The notes: generated by a model from the letters alone, not told the origin. Positions 27,436 through 37,544 are shown, counted from the stretch's first letter. The stretch: 64,000 nt of DNA from Novosphingobium umbonatum (GCF_004005905.1 NZ_SACO01000001.1:1-64000), one strand, 5' to 3'. Translations and numbers: made by a program.

Positions 27436-28836
27436 ATGGCTGAATATAATTACGACGTCCTCGTCATCGGCGCTGGCCCGGGTGGCTATGTGGCGGCGAT
27501 CCGTGCGGCTCAATTGGGCATGAAGGTGGCCTGCGCCGAAGGGCGCGCCACCTTGGGCGGCACCTGCCTCAACGTGGGCTGCATCCCGTCCAAGGCGCTG
27601 CTACACGGTTCGGAACTGTTCGAGGAAGCCAAGCATGGCACGCTGGCCAAGTTTGGCGTCAAGACCGGTCCGGTGGAACTCGACCTCGACGTGCTGCAGG
27701 GCGAAAAGGCCAGCGCGGTCAAGGAACTGACCGGCGGCATCGAATATCTGTTCAAGAAGAACAAGGTCGACTGGAAGAAGGGCTACGCCAAGTTCAAGGA
27801 CGCCCACACGGTAGAAGTGGCTGGCGAAACCGTCACCGCCAAGCATATCGTGATCGCCACCGGCTCCAGCGTCACCCCGCTGCCCACGGTTCCCGTGGAC
27901 AATGACGCGGGCATCGTGATCGACTCGACCGGCGCTCTGGCCCTCAACCGCGTACCCGAGCATCTGGTGGTGATCGGCGGCGGCGTGATCGGTCTGGAAA
28001 TGGGCTCGGTCTGGGGCCGTCTGGGCGCCAAGGTCACCGTGGTGGAATTCCTTGACCAGTTGCTGCCCGGCATGGACGGCGAAGTGCGCAAGGAAGCGGC
28101 CAAGATCTTCAAGAAGCAGGGCTTTGAGCTGAAGCTTTCGACGAAGGTGACCGGCGCCACGGTGGAAGGCAAGACGGTCAAGCTGTCGGTCGAGCCTGCT
28201 GCTGGCGGCGAAACGCAGATCATCGAGGCCAGCCATGTGCTGGTGGCGATTGGTCGTCGCCCCAATGTGGATGGTCTGGGTCTGGAAAACATCGGCCTGT
28301 CGCCCAATGCGCGTGGCCAGATCGAAACCGACCATGATTTCCGCACCGCCGTCGATGGCGTGTGGGCGATTGGCGACGTCATCCCCGGCCCGATGCTGGC
28401 GCATAAGGCCGAGGACGAGGGCATTGCCGTGGCCGAAAACATTGCCGGTCTGACCGGTATTGTGAACCATGACATCATCCCCGGCGTGGTGTACACCACC
28501 CCCGAATTCGCAGGCGTTGGTCTGACGGAAGAAGCCGCCAAGGAACGCGGACCGATCAAGGTCGGCAAGTTCCCCATGCTGGCCAATAGCCGCGCCAAGA
28601 CCAACCGCGAGCCCGATGGTTTCGTGAAGATCATCGCTGACGCGGAAACCGACCGCGTGCTGGGCGTGTGGGCCATTGCCACCGTTGCCGGCACGATGAT
28701 CGCGCAGGCGGCTCAGGCGATGGAATTTGGCGCCAAGAGCGAAGACATCGCTTACACCTGCCACGCTCACCCGACCCATTCGGAAGCGATCAAGGAAGCG
28801 GCGATGGCTGTGCGCGGCAAGGCGATCCATATCTGA
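27436..28836 (+). CDS. lpd: Dihydrolipoyl dehydrogenase (E3)
   Basis: 466 residues. FAD-binding GAGPGGY at 12-18, redox-active disulfide Cys44/Cys49 in GGTCLNVGCIPSK, NAD-binding GGGVIGLEMGSVW, second FAD motif near IGDVIPGPMLAHKAEDEG, and the C-terminal catalytic pair in HPTHSEAIKEAA. It reoxidises the dihydrolipoyl arm of the 2-oxoglutarate dehydrogenase complex, producing NADH. It is 21 nt after sucB with a GAGG ribosome site and is the last gene of the operon, followed by an intrinsic terminator. Confidence 0.98.
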   Translation: MAEYNYDVLVIGAGPGGYVAAIRAAQLGMKVACAEGRATLGGTCLNVGCIPSKALLHGSELFEEAKHGTLAKFGVKTGPVELDLDVLQGEKASAVKELTGGIEYLFKKNKVDWKKGYAKFKDAHTVEVAGETVTAKHIVIATGSSVTPLPTVPVDNDAGIVIDSTGALALNRVPEHLVVIGGGVIGLEMGSVWGRLGAKVTVVEFLDQLLPGMDGEVRKEAAKIFKKQGFELKLSTKVTGATVEGKTVKLSVEPAAGGETQIIEASHVLVAIGRRPNVDGLGLENIGLSPNARGQIETDHDFRTAVDGVWAIGDVIPGPMLAHKAEDEGIAVAENIAGLTGIVNHDIIPGVVYTTPEFAGVGLTEEAAKERGPIKVGKFPMLANSRAKTNREPDGFVKIIADAETDRVLGVWAIATVAGTMIAQAAQAMEFGAKSEDIAYTCHAHPTHSEAIKEAAMAVRGKAIHI

Positions 28837-28862
28837 TCCTTGCCAGCATCGGCTGAAAGAAC

Positions 28863-28892
28863 AAAGGGCGGGGGAAACCTCGCCCTTTTTCT
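28863..28892 (+). terminator. Intrinsic terminator of the mdh-suc-lpd operon
   Basis: Stem AAAGGGCG (28863-28870) / CGCCCTTT (28881-28888) followed by T residues. It lies 26 nt after the lpd stop and 7 nt before the convergent gene, so it may serve both strands. Confidence 0.88.
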
Positions 28893-28898
28893 TATGCA

Positions 28899-29327
28899 TC
28901 AGGGCGCTGGCATTTCCCCATGGGCGATCTTCCACGCATCACTGCCCGGCTCCGGTTCGGGCAGCGCGGTAATGTCGAAATAATAGACCGGCGGAGGCGC
29001 ATAACCGCCCTTGATGCACACGCCGGTGCACGGGGCCAACCCGTAGATATCGGGCGGCGCCAGTTGCCCCGTGCGCCGCGCCTCCGGCGACTCTGGATGC
29101 TCCTCCTGCGTGGAGGGGATGCGATAGTGGTCGCTATGATCGCGGCGGCAAACAACAATTGCATCATTGAGCGGATCGCGCGGGCAGCGCTTGTTCTCCG
29201 GCTCGACATGAAACATGGCGCGCTGGTTCTCGATCATCTGGTCGATATGATCTTGCGCCAACGCGGTGCGCGGCAGGGCACAAAGCAACATCAGGGGCCA
29301 TCGATACCGCAATCCGCGCTCCACCAT
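28899..29327 (-). CDS. Small secreted protein of unknown function
   Basis: 142 residues with a signal peptide (hydrophobic stretch [15 protein letters not shown], cleavage about residue 24). The mature part has four cysteines and the pattern [15 protein letters not shown] followed by DHYRIPS, which I recognise as a recurring layout (C..DDIVVCGRR..RYRLP) in small exported proteins of sphingomonads with no assigned function. Near the C terminus are a CTGVC pair and a tyrosine/proline-rich segment. It converges on lpd. Confidence 0.7.
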   Translation of the reverse strand: MVERGLRYRWPLMLLCALPRTALAQDHIDQMIENQRAMFHVEPENKRCPRDPLNDAIVVCRRDHSDHYRIPSTQEEHPESPEARRTGQLAPPDIYGLAPCTGVCIKGGYAPPPVYYFDITALPEPEPGSDAWKIAHGEMPAP

Positions 29328-29510
29328 GCATCATGCCCCCATGACCCGCGCAGGTTAGGCAGGCGGTTGCGATATGGCAAGGCCATCTCATCAAGCCAAT
29401 TTCCGCATGGATCAACCGAGGCTTTGGTTTGGACTTGCCCCCCCGCCCTACCTACACATGGGGCAACACCAACACAGCTTGGCCCAACATCATACCCTCA
29501 GGAGAAGGCA

Positions 29511-30443
29511 ATGTTTGATCCCGTCGCAATGGCTCAACGCTTGGGCGAAGGACTTTTGTCGTTCCCTGTAACCCATTTTGATGCCGAAGGCGCGTTTCAG
29601 GAAGGCCCCTTCCGCCAGCATTGCGCATGGATGCTGGAACATGAACTCTCCGGCCTGTTTGCCGCCGGCGGCACGGGTGAATTCTTCTCGCTGACGCCCG
29701 ATGAAGTGGCCGCCGTGGTGCGCGCCGCCGTGGCCGAGCGCAAGGCTGGCGTGCCGGTCATTTCCGGCTGCGGCTATGGCACGGCCATCGCGGTGGACAT
29801 CGCCCGCAAGGCAGAGGCGGCGGGCGCCGATGGTATCCTGCTGCTGCCCCCCTATCTGGTGGGGTCAAAACAGGAAGGCCTTGCCGCGCATATCGAGGCA
29901 GTTTGCCGTTCGACCGGCCTTGGCGTCATCGTCTATAACCGCGACAATGCGGTGGTGAATGACGAAACGCTGGCCAGCCTGTGCGAGCGCAACCCCAATC
30001 TGGTGGGTTACAAGGATGGCGTGGGCGATATCGAGCTGATGGCCCGCATCTATTCGCGCATGGGCGACCGGCTGACCTATATCGGCGGCCTGCCCACGGC
30101 GGAAACCTTTGCCACACCCTATCTTACCATGGGCGTCACCACCTATTCCTCGGCCATTTTCAACTTCCTGCCGCAATGGGCGCTGGAGTTTTACAAGGCC
30201 GTGCGCGCGGGCAACCATGCCCATGTGCAGCAGCAATTGCGTGATTTCGTGCTGCCCTATATCGCGCTGCGCAACCGCGGGCGCGGCTATGCGGTGTCCA
30301 TTGTCAAGGCCGGTTGCCGCGTGATTGGCCGCGATGCTGGCCCCGTCCGCACGCCTCTGTCCGACCTGTCGGCGGCAGAGGATGCCGAACTGGCCGCGCT
30401 GATCGCCAAGGTCGCGCCATATGCCCTCCCCGTTACCGCCTGA
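29511..30443 (+). CDS. kdgD: 5-dehydro-4-deoxyglucarate dehydratase
   Basis: 310 residues, DHDPS/NAL-type TIM barrel. GGTGEF at 53-58 binds the carboxylate, Tyr142 in VYNRD is the general acid/base and Lys168 in GYKDGVGD forms the Schiff base. Members with GGTGEFFSL and GYKDGVGD are KdgD enzymes, which dehydrate and decarboxylate 5-dehydro-4-deoxy-glucarate to 2-oxoglutarate semialdehyde, the end of the oxidative uronate/aldarate route. The ATG at 29511 follows GGAGAAGG; the longer open frame upstream is not family sequence. LysR regulator gene follows by 17 nt; an aldarate-type MFS carrier is nearby. The semialdehyde dehydrogenase is not in the window. Confidence 0.9.
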   Translation: MFDPVAMAQRLGEGLLSFPVTHFDAEGAFQEGPFRQHCAWMLEHELSGLFAAGGTGEFFSLTPDEVAAVVRAAVAERKAGVPVISGCGYGTAIAVDIARKAEAAGADGILLLPPYLVGSKQEGLAAHIEAVCRSTGLGVIVYNRDNAVVNDETLASLCERNPNLVGYKDGVGDIELMARIYSRMGDRLTYIGGLPTAETFATPYLTMGVTTYSSAIFNFLPQWALEFYKAVRAGNHAHVQQQLRDFVLPYIALRNRGRGYAVSIVKAGCRVIGRDAGPVRTPLSDLSAAEDAELAALIAKVAPYALPVTA

Positions 30444-30460
30444 ATAGGCTAGGCTGGGGC

Positions 30461-31351
30461 ATGTTTGAACTCAGCCAACTCCGCTGCTTTGTGGCCGCCG
30501 CCGAAGAACTCCACTTCGGACGCGCGGCCCAGCGGCTGAACATGACCCAATCGCCGCTCAGTCGGCAGATCCAGTTGCTGGAACGCATTCTGGATGTGAC
30601 CCTGCTGGAACGCACCAGTCGCACGGTATCCCTCACGCCTGCGGGGCGGGTGTTCCTGATCGAGGCGCGGCGGATTGTGCGTCTGGCCGAAAGCGCATCG
30701 CTCTCGGCCAGACGCGTGGCCAAGGGCGATGCAGGCAAGGTCGCCATCGGCTTTACCGCCGTTTCGGGCTATACTCTGGTGCCGCAAATCGTGGCGCAGG
30801 CCCGCGCTAGCCTGCCCAATATCGAGCTGGAACTGCGCGAAATGGTCAGCGGAGAGCAGACCGACGCGCTGCTGACTGGCCTGATCGACATCGGCTTTGT
30901 CCGCCCGCCGGTGGTGCGCTCCGAATTTGAAACGCTCACCATTCTGCATGAACCCTTGATGGTGGCCCTGCCCAACGGCGACCCGCGACAGGGCGAAAGC
31001 GTGCTGGCACCCGATGACCTCGATGGCCTGCCGCTGATCATGTATTCCCGCCAGGGCGCGGGCTATTTCCACGACATGCTGGTGCGCCTGTTTGACGAGG
31101 CGCAGGTCTCGCCCCAATTCGTGCAGCATGTGACGCAGATCCATTCGATGCTGGGGCTGGTGCGCGCTGGGCTGGCCGCCGCCGTGGTGCCGCAATCGGC
31201 GCTGGGCCTGCACCCTGATGATGTGCAATTCCGCCAATTGGCCACCCAGCCCGAACATCCGGTGGAATTGATCATGGCGTGGCGGCGCGACAATGCCAAT
31301 CCGGCGCTGGAGCCTATGCGCAAGCTCTGCGCCGAAGTGATCGGCAGCTAG
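30461..31351 (+). CDS. LysR family transcriptional regulator
   Basis: 296 residues, family length. The winged HTH is at residues 1-60 (LRCFVAAAEELHFGRAAQRLNMTQSPLS, then RQIQLLERILDVTLLERT) and the effector domain follows (about 90-290), opening with GKVAIGFTAVSGY. It most likely controls the kdgD locus and perhaps the divergent MFS/receptor promoter region at 34492-34742. The ATG at 30461 has a GGCTGGGG site. Its stop abuts, without a spacer, the stop of the convergent Tat-protein gene. Confidence 0.92.
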   Translation: MFELSQLRCFVAAAEELHFGRAAQRLNMTQSPLSRQIQLLERILDVTLLERTSRTVSLTPAGRVFLIEARRIVRLAESASLSARRVAKGDAGKVAIGFTAVSGYTLVPQIVAQARASLPNIELELREMVSGEQTDALLTGLIDIGFVRPPVVRSEFETLTILHEPLMVALPNGDPRQGESVLAPDDLDGLPLIMYSRQGAGYFHDMLVRLFDEAQVSPQFVQHVTQIHSMLGLVRAGLAAAVVPQSALGLHPDDVQFRQLATQPEHPVELIMAWRRDNANPALEPMRKLCAEVIGS

Positions 31352-33178
31352 TCACCCATCCCAAGGAAAGGCCAACGAGGGCCGGTTGGCGTAGCGCGTC
31401 ATCGCCAGCGTCAGCCGCGCCCCTGCCCCTGCGGCCAGATGCAGGGTGGCATGGCGCCCGCCAACCGCCTGCGTCACGCCATCCAGCGTGATACTGTCGA
31501 TACGATGCTCGCCATAGGCGCCGCCCTGCACGATGATGCTGCGCGGCTGCTGGCCGGTGTTGACCAAGGTGACCTCTGTGCTCTTGTCGCCCAAGCGATG
31601 CACCAAGGCAGCCACATCCTGCGGCAGACCGGCACGGCGGCGCTGGGGGTCGAAATAGCGCAACCGGCAATGCAGCGTCACCCCGCCCTGCGGCGGACTG
31701 TCCGCGTTCCATGAGGGACGCGCAATATGCAGCCCCCCCGTGGTCAATTGCACCAGAGCCTTGGCGCTGGCGGGGTTATAATCGAGCGGCCAGTCAGCCA
31801 GCCTCGTGTCGGGCGTAGTCTCATCCGCGCGGCGGGCGGCATCGCGCTTGGCAATGCGCGCCAGATCGGCCTCCAGTGCCGTTTCGGGATAGGCTGGGTT
31901 CGCCCCTTCCAGAAAGGCGATCCACGGGTCGCTGCCCGCCGCCTCACGGTCGGCCTTGTCCTGCGTGGCATACCAGATTTCAAAACCCGACTGCCGATAG
32001 GGCCCCGCCTTCCAGCCATGCCAGCCTTCCGGCCCATAGAGCGTGGGCGTGTGCAGCTTGCCCTCGATCATGCGCGCCTGCGCATTGATCAGCGCATTTT
32101 GCCGCCGCCACAGGTGCAAATATTCACGGTCCCCCGTCAACAACAGCGCATTGTAGAAAGCGGTGATCGAGCGCGGCACCCGGTTGCGCCCCTCGCGCTT
32201 GCCCGTTTGCGGCACCATGGGCGCAAAGTTCCAGCCATAGGTGCCGCCCCACCAATCGGGCGCAGCCTTGCCATCGGCCCCCACTTTGCTGGGCAGAATG
32301 CCGCCATTGGCTCGCGCGCGGTCCATCCACGCATCGGTGTAATCCAGCACCCAGCGGCGGAACCGCTCGCCCCCACCCAAGGCATAGGCGTTGAGGCCCA
32401 AAGTCGTGGCCTGCAAATTCAGCGGCGTATCGCAAACCACATCATCATATTCGTCATAATGGCGCAGGAACTGCTCATAGCTGTCCTCGCCATGCTCCAG
32501 ATGAAAGCGACTGGCATCAAACGGATCGCCTGCCCAATCGAGCGGCGTAGCCTTGCGCAACATCGGCCCGCGGCTGCCATTGACGATGGAGCGGATCACG
32601 CGATGCTTCGGGTCATAATTGCGCACCGCCGGATCAGCGCCAGTGTAAAAATCGGCAAAGCGGCGCGTGCGCAAAAACAGGCGTGGATCGCGCGGCGCGG
32701 AGAGGCCCATCACATTGAAGGTGGAAAGCCCTTCGGAATTATGCTGCCAATCCATCTGCACCGGAAATTCGCGGTGATACATACCCGCGCGGGCGATGGG
32801 CACATCCACCGTACGCGCCTTGGCATATTGCCGCAAATGGCCTTCGTAAAAGCGCTGCGACAAATGCAGCAGATTATCCGGCGCGCCCAAAGCATGCAGC
32901 AGCACCCAGTCATTGGTCGCCTCGGCCGCATCATCGGGCCCGTCGTTGGCGCCCCAGCGGGCAAAGACTTTCAGCTCGTCGCGCGCATCGACATAGGTGG
33001 CGTAGAAATCGGCGCAGGCCTGCGCATTGGCCTCCAGCAGGCGGCGCTGCAAAATCGCCCAGCGCGGGGCCTGCATCGGTGATGTCACATGGATCGGTAC
33101 GACAGGCGCGCGGGCCAGCGCGGGCGCGGCCACCACAGCGGCCCCACTGGCCAGAAAGTCGCGGCGGTTCAGGCTCAT
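31352..33178 (-). CDS. Tat-exported protein of unknown function in aldarate/uronate locus
   Basis: 608 residues. It begins MSLNRRDFLASGAAV, a twin-arginine signal with an Ala-rich core and cleavage after ALA, so it is folded in the cytoplasm and exported to the periplasm. The mature protein is rich in Trp, Tyr and His and has helical repeats with regular aromatic motifs (RWGANDGPDDAAE, HLEHGEDSYEQFLRHYDEYDD, PDWWGGTYGWNF), then a C-terminal beta-rich part of about 130 residues. This layout recalls alpha/alpha-barrel glycosidases or polysaccharide lyases with a C-terminal sandwich, but I cannot name a family. The ATG overlaps the stop of the MFS gene (ATGA), so the two are coupled. I infer a role in releasing or modifying a sugar acid imported by that carrier. 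Confidence 0.7.
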   Translation of the reverse strand: MSLNRRDFLASGAAVVAAPALARAPVVPIHVTSPMQAPRWAILQRRLLEANAQACADFYATYVDARDELKVFARWGANDGPDDAAEATNDWVLLHALGAPDNLLHLSQRFYEGHLRQYAKARTVDVPIARAGMYHREFPVQMDWQHNSEGLSTFNVMGLSAPRDPRLFLRTRRFADFYTGADPAVRNYDPKHRVIRSIVNGSRGPMLRKATPLDWAGDPFDASRFHLEHGEDSYEQFLRHYDEYDDVVCDTPLNLQATTLGLNAYALGGGERFRRWVLDYTDAWMDRARANGGILPSKVGADGKAAPDWWGGTYGWNFAPMVPQTGKREGRNRVPRSITAFYNALLLTGDREYLHLWRRQNALINAQARMIEGKLHTPTLYGPEGWHGWKAGPYRQSGFEIWYATQDKADREAAGSDPWIAFLEGANPAYPETALEADLARIAKRDAARRADETTPDTRLADWPLDYNPASAKALVQLTTGGLHIARPSWNADSPPQGGVTLHCRLRYFDPQRRRAGLPQDVAALVHRLGDKSTEVTLVNTGQQPRSIIVQGGAYGEHRIDSITLDGVTQAVGGRHATLHLAAGAGARLTLAMTRYANRPSLAFPWDG

Positions 33179-34491
33179 TCCGCAATCTCCAAACGCCGGA
33201 TCGGGCCGACAATCACCGTAAAGGACAGGATGGTCAGCAGGCAATGCGCCGCCACAAAGGCCAGCGCCCCGTCAAACGAGCCCGTGGCCGCCACAATATA
33301 GCCCACCACAATCGGCGTGACGATGCCCGCCGCATTACCGAACATATTGAACACGCCCCCAGACAGCCCCGCCAGCTTGCGCGGGGCCACATCGGCCATC
33401 ACCGCCCAGCCCAGCGAGGCTATGCCCTTGCCGAAAAAGGCCAAGGCCATCACGGCAATGATCGCACTCTGGCTATCCAGCCAAACGCAAGCCAGAATGG
33501 TGGAGGCCAACACCATGCCCAGCACCAATGGCACTTTGCGCGCGCGGTCAAGGCTGCCGCTTTGTTTCAGCAAGCGGTCGGAGATGACCCCGCCCACCAA
33601 CCCGCCCGCAAAACCGCAGATCGCAGGCAGAGCGGCGGCAAAACCGGCCTGTGTGATCGACAGGCCCCGTTCCTTCACCAGATAGATCGGGAACCAGGTC
33701 ACGAAGAAATAGGTCAGCACATTGATGCTATATTGGCCCAGATAAATGCCCAGCAGCATGCGATTGGCCAGCAAGGGCCGGATATTGGCCCAGTTGAAAG
33801 CCACGCCCTGCTTGGCCCCGCTCTCCAGCGTGATCTGCCCGCCACCATCGCGGATCAGGGCCAACTCGGCCTCATTGATCGACGGGTGCCGGTCTGGCCC
33901 ATGGATGCTGCGGGCAAAGATAAAGGCGGCCACCACCCCGATCACCCCCATCATCCAGAACACCGAACGCCAGCCATAGCTATGCACCATCCAGCCCATC
34001 ACCGGCGCAAAAGCGACCAGAGAGAAATATTGCGCGCTGTTGAAAATGGCCGAAGCGGTGCCACGCTCTGCCGCAGGGAACCATGCCGCCACCAACCGCG
34101 CATTGCCGGGGAAGGACGGCGCCTCGGCCAGCCCGACCAGAAAGCGCAAGACAAACAAGGTCCCCACCACCGGCAGAAAGGGCACCGTCCCCACCAAAGC
34201 CTGCGCCGCCGTCAGCACCGACCACAAGGCAATCGCGCCGACATAGATCCGCTTGGTGCCGAAACGGTCCAGCAAAGCCCCGCCCGGAATCTGCGCCAGC
34301 GCATAGGCCCAAGCAAAGGCCGACAGGATATAGCCCGTAGCCACCGGTGTCAGCGACAGCTCCGCCGCTGCTGCGCTGCCCGCGATCGAAAATGTCGCCC
34401 GGTCGGCATAGTTGAGCGTGGTGATGAGGAAAATCAACGCGATAATCTTGTATCGGGTTCGCGTAGGGGACTGGTCGCCCGATATATGCAT
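33175..34491 (-). CDS. MFS transporter, anion:cation symporter (hexarate/hexuronate) type
   Basis: 438 residues with 12 hydrophobic segments. The opening segment YKIIALIFLITTLNYADRA and the loop DRFGTKRIY are typical of the ACS family, which includes glucarate/galactarate (GudP/GarP) and hexuronate (ExuT) carriers. GLAEAPSFPGNARLVAAWFP is the conserved family signature in transmembrane 4-5. The ATG at 34491 has a GGAG site. It is divergent from the TonB-dependent receptor at 34743 and coupled to the Tat-exported protein. Together with kdgD this suggests aldarate or uronate as substrate (inference). Confidence 0.88.
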   Translation of the reverse strand: MHISGDQSPTRTRYKIIALIFLITTLNYADRATFSIAGSAAAAELSLTPVATGYILSAFAWAYALAQIPGGALLDRFGTKRIYVGAIALWSVLTAAQALVGTVPFLPVVGTLFVLRFLVGLAEAPSFPGNARLVAAWFPAAERGTASAIFNSAQYFSLVAFAPVMGWMVHSYGWRSVFWMMGVIGVVAAFIFARSIHGPDRHPSINEAELALIRDGGGQITLESGAKQGVAFNWANIRPLLANRMLLGIYLGQYSINVLTYFFVTWFPIYLVKERGLSITQAGFAAALPAICGFAGGLVGGVISDRLLKQSGSLDRARKVPLVLGMVLASTILACVWLDSQSAIIAVMALAFFGKGIASLGWAVMADVAPRKLAGLSGGVFNMFGNAAGIVTPIVVGYIVAATGSFDGALAFVAAHCLLTILSFTVIVGPIRRLEIAE

Positions 34492-34742
34492 CACAACTCT
34501 CCGGCCTCTTCTTGTTAACGCCCATTGATAGCCGCGCCAAGCCGCCCCGTCCAAAGCGATTTGCGCGTCAATCAAGCCAAATTCCGGCATGATTGCGTCA
34601 ATATTGGCAAAATGCCGCGCCATCGGTGCGGGTTTGGCATTGATTGATGCCGGATTGAGATTGGCCAAATCGGCACCCCCTACAGTAACACACCAGCCAA
34701 TCTGGCAGTTCTAGCCGGCGTTCAAACTCATTGAGGGGATAT
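34492..34742. promoter_or_regulatory. Divergent promoter region of MFS and TonB-dependent receptor genes
   Basis: 251 nt between diverging genes, less GC-rich than the coding flanks. It contains repeated TTGGC/GCCAA half-sites, including TTTGGCATTGATTGATGCC (about 34633-34651) and GGCCAAAT, spaced in the way LysR-type sites often are. This is only a candidate for the LysR encoded at 30461. No clear -35/-10 pair was assigned. Confidence 0.4.
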
Positions 34743-37508
34743 ATGATGGCCAAATCCATCCATCCGGGCGCGAAATCCGCCCTGCTTGCTGCCAGCGCGA
34801 TGATCGCTCTGGGCACGGCGCAACAGGCCGCCGCACAACAGGCCGAAGAAGCCAAGCCGACCGAAATCATCGTCACCGGTTTCCGCGCCAGCCTGAACAG
34901 CGCGCTGGGCGTCAAAAAGGCCACCGCTGCCGCCGTCGACGTGATCAAGGCCGAGGACATTGCCGAATTCCCCGATCTCAATCTGGCCGAATCCCTGCAA
35001 CGCATCCCCGGCGTGGCCATCAACCGCGTCAATGGCGAAGGGCGCAACGTATCGGTGCGCGGCCTTGGCGCGGATTACACCCGCGTGCGCATCAATGGCA
35101 TGGAGGCCATCGGCACCACCGGCGGCACCGACAATTCGGGCGGCGTGAACCGTGGTCGCGGGTTTGACTTCAACATCTTCTCCTCCGACCTGTTCAACAG
35201 CCTTGCCGTGCGCAAAAGCGCCAGCGCCGATGTGGAAGAAGGCTCGCTGGGCGCCACGGTGGATATGCAAACCGCCCGCCCGTTCGATTTCAAAAAGCCG
35301 ACCGCAACTTTCTCGGCGCAGGGCAGCTATAATGACCTGTCGCGTAAGACCACGCCGCGCCTGTCGGCCTTGGTCACCACCAGCAATGATGACCAGACCT
35401 TTGGCGTGTTGATGTCGGTGTCCTATGAAGCGCGCCGGTTGAAGGAAGAAGGCGCGAACATCACCCGCTGGACCTATGGCGGGTTCAATGGCGGTTTCAA
35501 CACTGCCTCCACCCTGCCCGGTTACACCACCTCGCAAATCAACAGCGCCAATCTCTATCACCCGCGTATCCCCGGTCTGGTCAGCTATGACATCAACCAG
35601 AAGCGCCTTGGTGCCTCGGCCTCGATCCAGTGGCGGCCCGGTGAGCGGACACTGGTGGGGCTGGACGGCTTGTTCTCCTATCTGGACGGCACCCGCGCCG
35701 AAAGCCAGTTTCAGGCGATCAGCTTCAGCCGTTCCGGCACGGGCAAGCCGCAAACCGTCATCCGCAATGGCACGGTGGACGGGCAAGGCAATCTGATTTC
35801 CGGCACGTTCGACAATGTCGATCTGCGCACGCAGGCCCGTTATGACGTGCTGCGCACCACATTTTACAACCTGACCGCCAATCTGGAACATTCCTTCTCC
35901 GACCGGCTGAAATTCACCGGCCTTGTCGGCTATTCCAAATCGGCCTTCACCAATCCGATCCAGACCACGGTGACGCTGGATGCGGCCAACACCGGCAATT
36001 TCTTCTACGATTTCTCCACCCGCTTCCCCACCATCCGGCCCGGGGTAGACATTGCCAATGCCGCCAATTTCGCCTTTAACACCGGCACATCCGAAGTGCG
36101 TATCCGCCCGCAAACGGTGGACAATGCCTTTGGCACGGCCAAGGGCGCGCTGGAATGGAAGGCCAATGATGTGCTGAAGGTCAAGGCGGGCCTCGACTGG
36201 CGCCGCTTCACCTATGGCTCCACCGAAAAGCGCCGACTGGCCGGTGAAACCGTGGTCAACACTTTGAACGCCACGCAGATTGCCGCCGCCACCAGAGTGT
36301 TCAGCGGCTTCGGGCGCGGCCTTGCGGTTCCGGCGGGCACGCCCACGGCATGGGTGGTGCCCGATCTCAACGCCTTTGCCAGCCTTTACGGCATTTACAG
36401 CGATCCGGCCTATGCCGTGGGCGGGATTGAAAATGCCACGGCGCGCGGTTCCTATATCACCGTGCGCGAGGATGACACCGGCATCTGGGGCATGACCGAG
36501 TTCAACCTTGGCGACCGCGATATTCCGCTGCGCGGCGATATTGGCTTGCGCTATGTCCGGACCAAGCAATATTCCACCGGCTATGCCAGCCAGGGCGCCA
36601 ATATCAATCTGGTGGATGCAAGCCGCAGCTATAGCCGCCTGCTGCCCTCGGCCAATCTGGTCTATGACATCACCCGCGCATTGCTGGTGCGGGCTGGCGC
36701 GGCTAAGACGCTGGCGCGTGCGGGCATTTCTTCCCTGACGCCGGGCGGCAGCCTGTCGGTTTCGGGCGGCAGCCGCACGTTCAGTTCCGGCAACCCCGAC
36801 CTGCGCCCCACCGAATCCACCAATCTGGACCTCAGCCTTGAATATTATCCCGCCCGTGGCGCGATCTATTCGGTGGCCTATTTCCAGAAGAACATCAGCA
36901 GCTTTGCCCAGACGCTCAGCACATCTGTGCCCTTCTCCTCGCTGGGCCTGCCCGCATCGCTGCTGACCGGCACCACCGCCAGCGCCAGCGACGTGTTCAT
37001 CGCCAGCACGCCGGTCAATTCCAAGGGCGGTATGCTGCGCGGCTTTGAAGTCAATATGCAGCAGCCTTTCACCTTCCTGCGCGGCATTGGCAAGAATTTC
37101 GGCGTTCTGGGCAACTTCACCTATGTGACCTCGAATATCGAATATCTTACCAGCGCCAATGGCAGCACTTCGGTCATCGCGCCTTTGGTGGGTCTGTCGA
37201 AATATGCCGCCAATGGCACGCTCTATTACGAGGACAAGAAGTTCTCGGTGCGCGGATCGGTGGCCTATCGTTCCAAATATCTGACCGCTGTGCCCGGCAC
37301 CGAGGGGCAGAGCTGGAACGGCACCAACCGCACGATCAACGTGGACGCACAGGTCACCTATGCGCCCAGCGAGAAGCTGAAATTCAGCCTTGAAATGATC
37401 AACCTGACCGATGCGCTCAACGATCAATATGTCGATGCGACCAACCGCCTCAACGTGTTGACCCATAGCGGTCGCCAGTTCAACCTTGGGGCCAAGTACA
37501 CCTTCTAA
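34743..37508 (+). CDS. TonB-dependent receptor (Xanthomonas/Caulobacter type)
   Basis: 921 residues. Signal peptide with cleavage after AAAQQ region (about 36), TonB-box-like EIIVTGFRASLNSAL, plug domain with LAESLQRIPGVAINRVNGEGRNVSVRG, then a long barrel ending in LGAKYTF with the terminal Phe needed for outer-membrane insertion. The GFRASLNSAL opening and 900-plus length place it in the receptor family that takes up plant-derived oligosaccharides in Caulobacter and Xanthomonas. The ATG at 34743 has GAGGGGA upstream. It is divergent from the MFS carrier, so it probably imports the precursor of the acid degraded by KdgD. Confidence 0.93.
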   Translation: MMAKSIHPGAKSALLAASAMIALGTAQQAAAQQAEEAKPTEIIVTGFRASLNSALGVKKATAAAVDVIKAEDIAEFPDLNLAESLQRIPGVAINRVNGEGRNVSVRGLGADYTRVRINGMEAIGTTGGTDNSGGVNRGRGFDFNIFSSDLFNSLAVRKSASADVEEGSLGATVDMQTARPFDFKKPTATFSAQGSYNDLSRKTTPRLSALVTTSNDDQTFGVLMSVSYEARRLKEEGANITRWTYGGFNGGFNTASTLPGYTTSQINSANLYHPRIPGLVSYDINQKRLGASASIQWRPGERTLVGLDGLFSYLDGTRAESQFQAISFSRSGTGKPQTVIRNGTVDGQGNLISGTFDNVDLRTQARYDVLRTTFYNLTANLEHSFSDRLKFTGLVGYSKSAFTNPIQTTVTLDAANTGNFFYDFSTRFPTIRPGVDIANAANFAFNTGTSEVRIRPQTVDNAFGTAKGALEWKANDVLKVKAGLDWRRFTYGSTEKRRLAGETVVNTLNATQIAAATRVFSGFGRGLAVPAGTPTAWVVPDLNAFASLYGIYSDPAYAVGGIENATARGSYITVREDDTGIWGMTEFNLGDRDIPLRGDIGLRYVRTKQYSTGYASQGANINLVDASRSYSRLLPSANLVYDITRALLVRAGAAKTLARAGISSLTPGGSLSVSGGSRTFSSGNPDLRPTESTNLDLSLEYYPARGAIYSVAYFQKNISSFAQTLSTSVPFSSLGLPASLLTGTTASASDVFIASTPVNSKGGMLRGFEVNMQQPFTFLRGIGKNFGVLGNFTYVTSNIEYLTSANGSTSVIAPLVGLSKYAANGTLYYEDKKFSVRGSVAYRSKYLTAVPGTEGQSWNGTNRTINVDAQVTYAPSEKLKFSLEMINLTDALNDQYVDATNRLNVLTHSGRQFNLGAKYTF

Positions 37509-37544
37509 GAGGCCCACCCTCCCAAGAAGGCAGACCATAGCCCA

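Noticed and set aside
34728..37538. 936-codon open frame antisense to the TonB-dependent receptor
   Set aside because: The receptor has signal peptide, plug motifs and terminal Phe; the reverse frame has no recognisable protein features.
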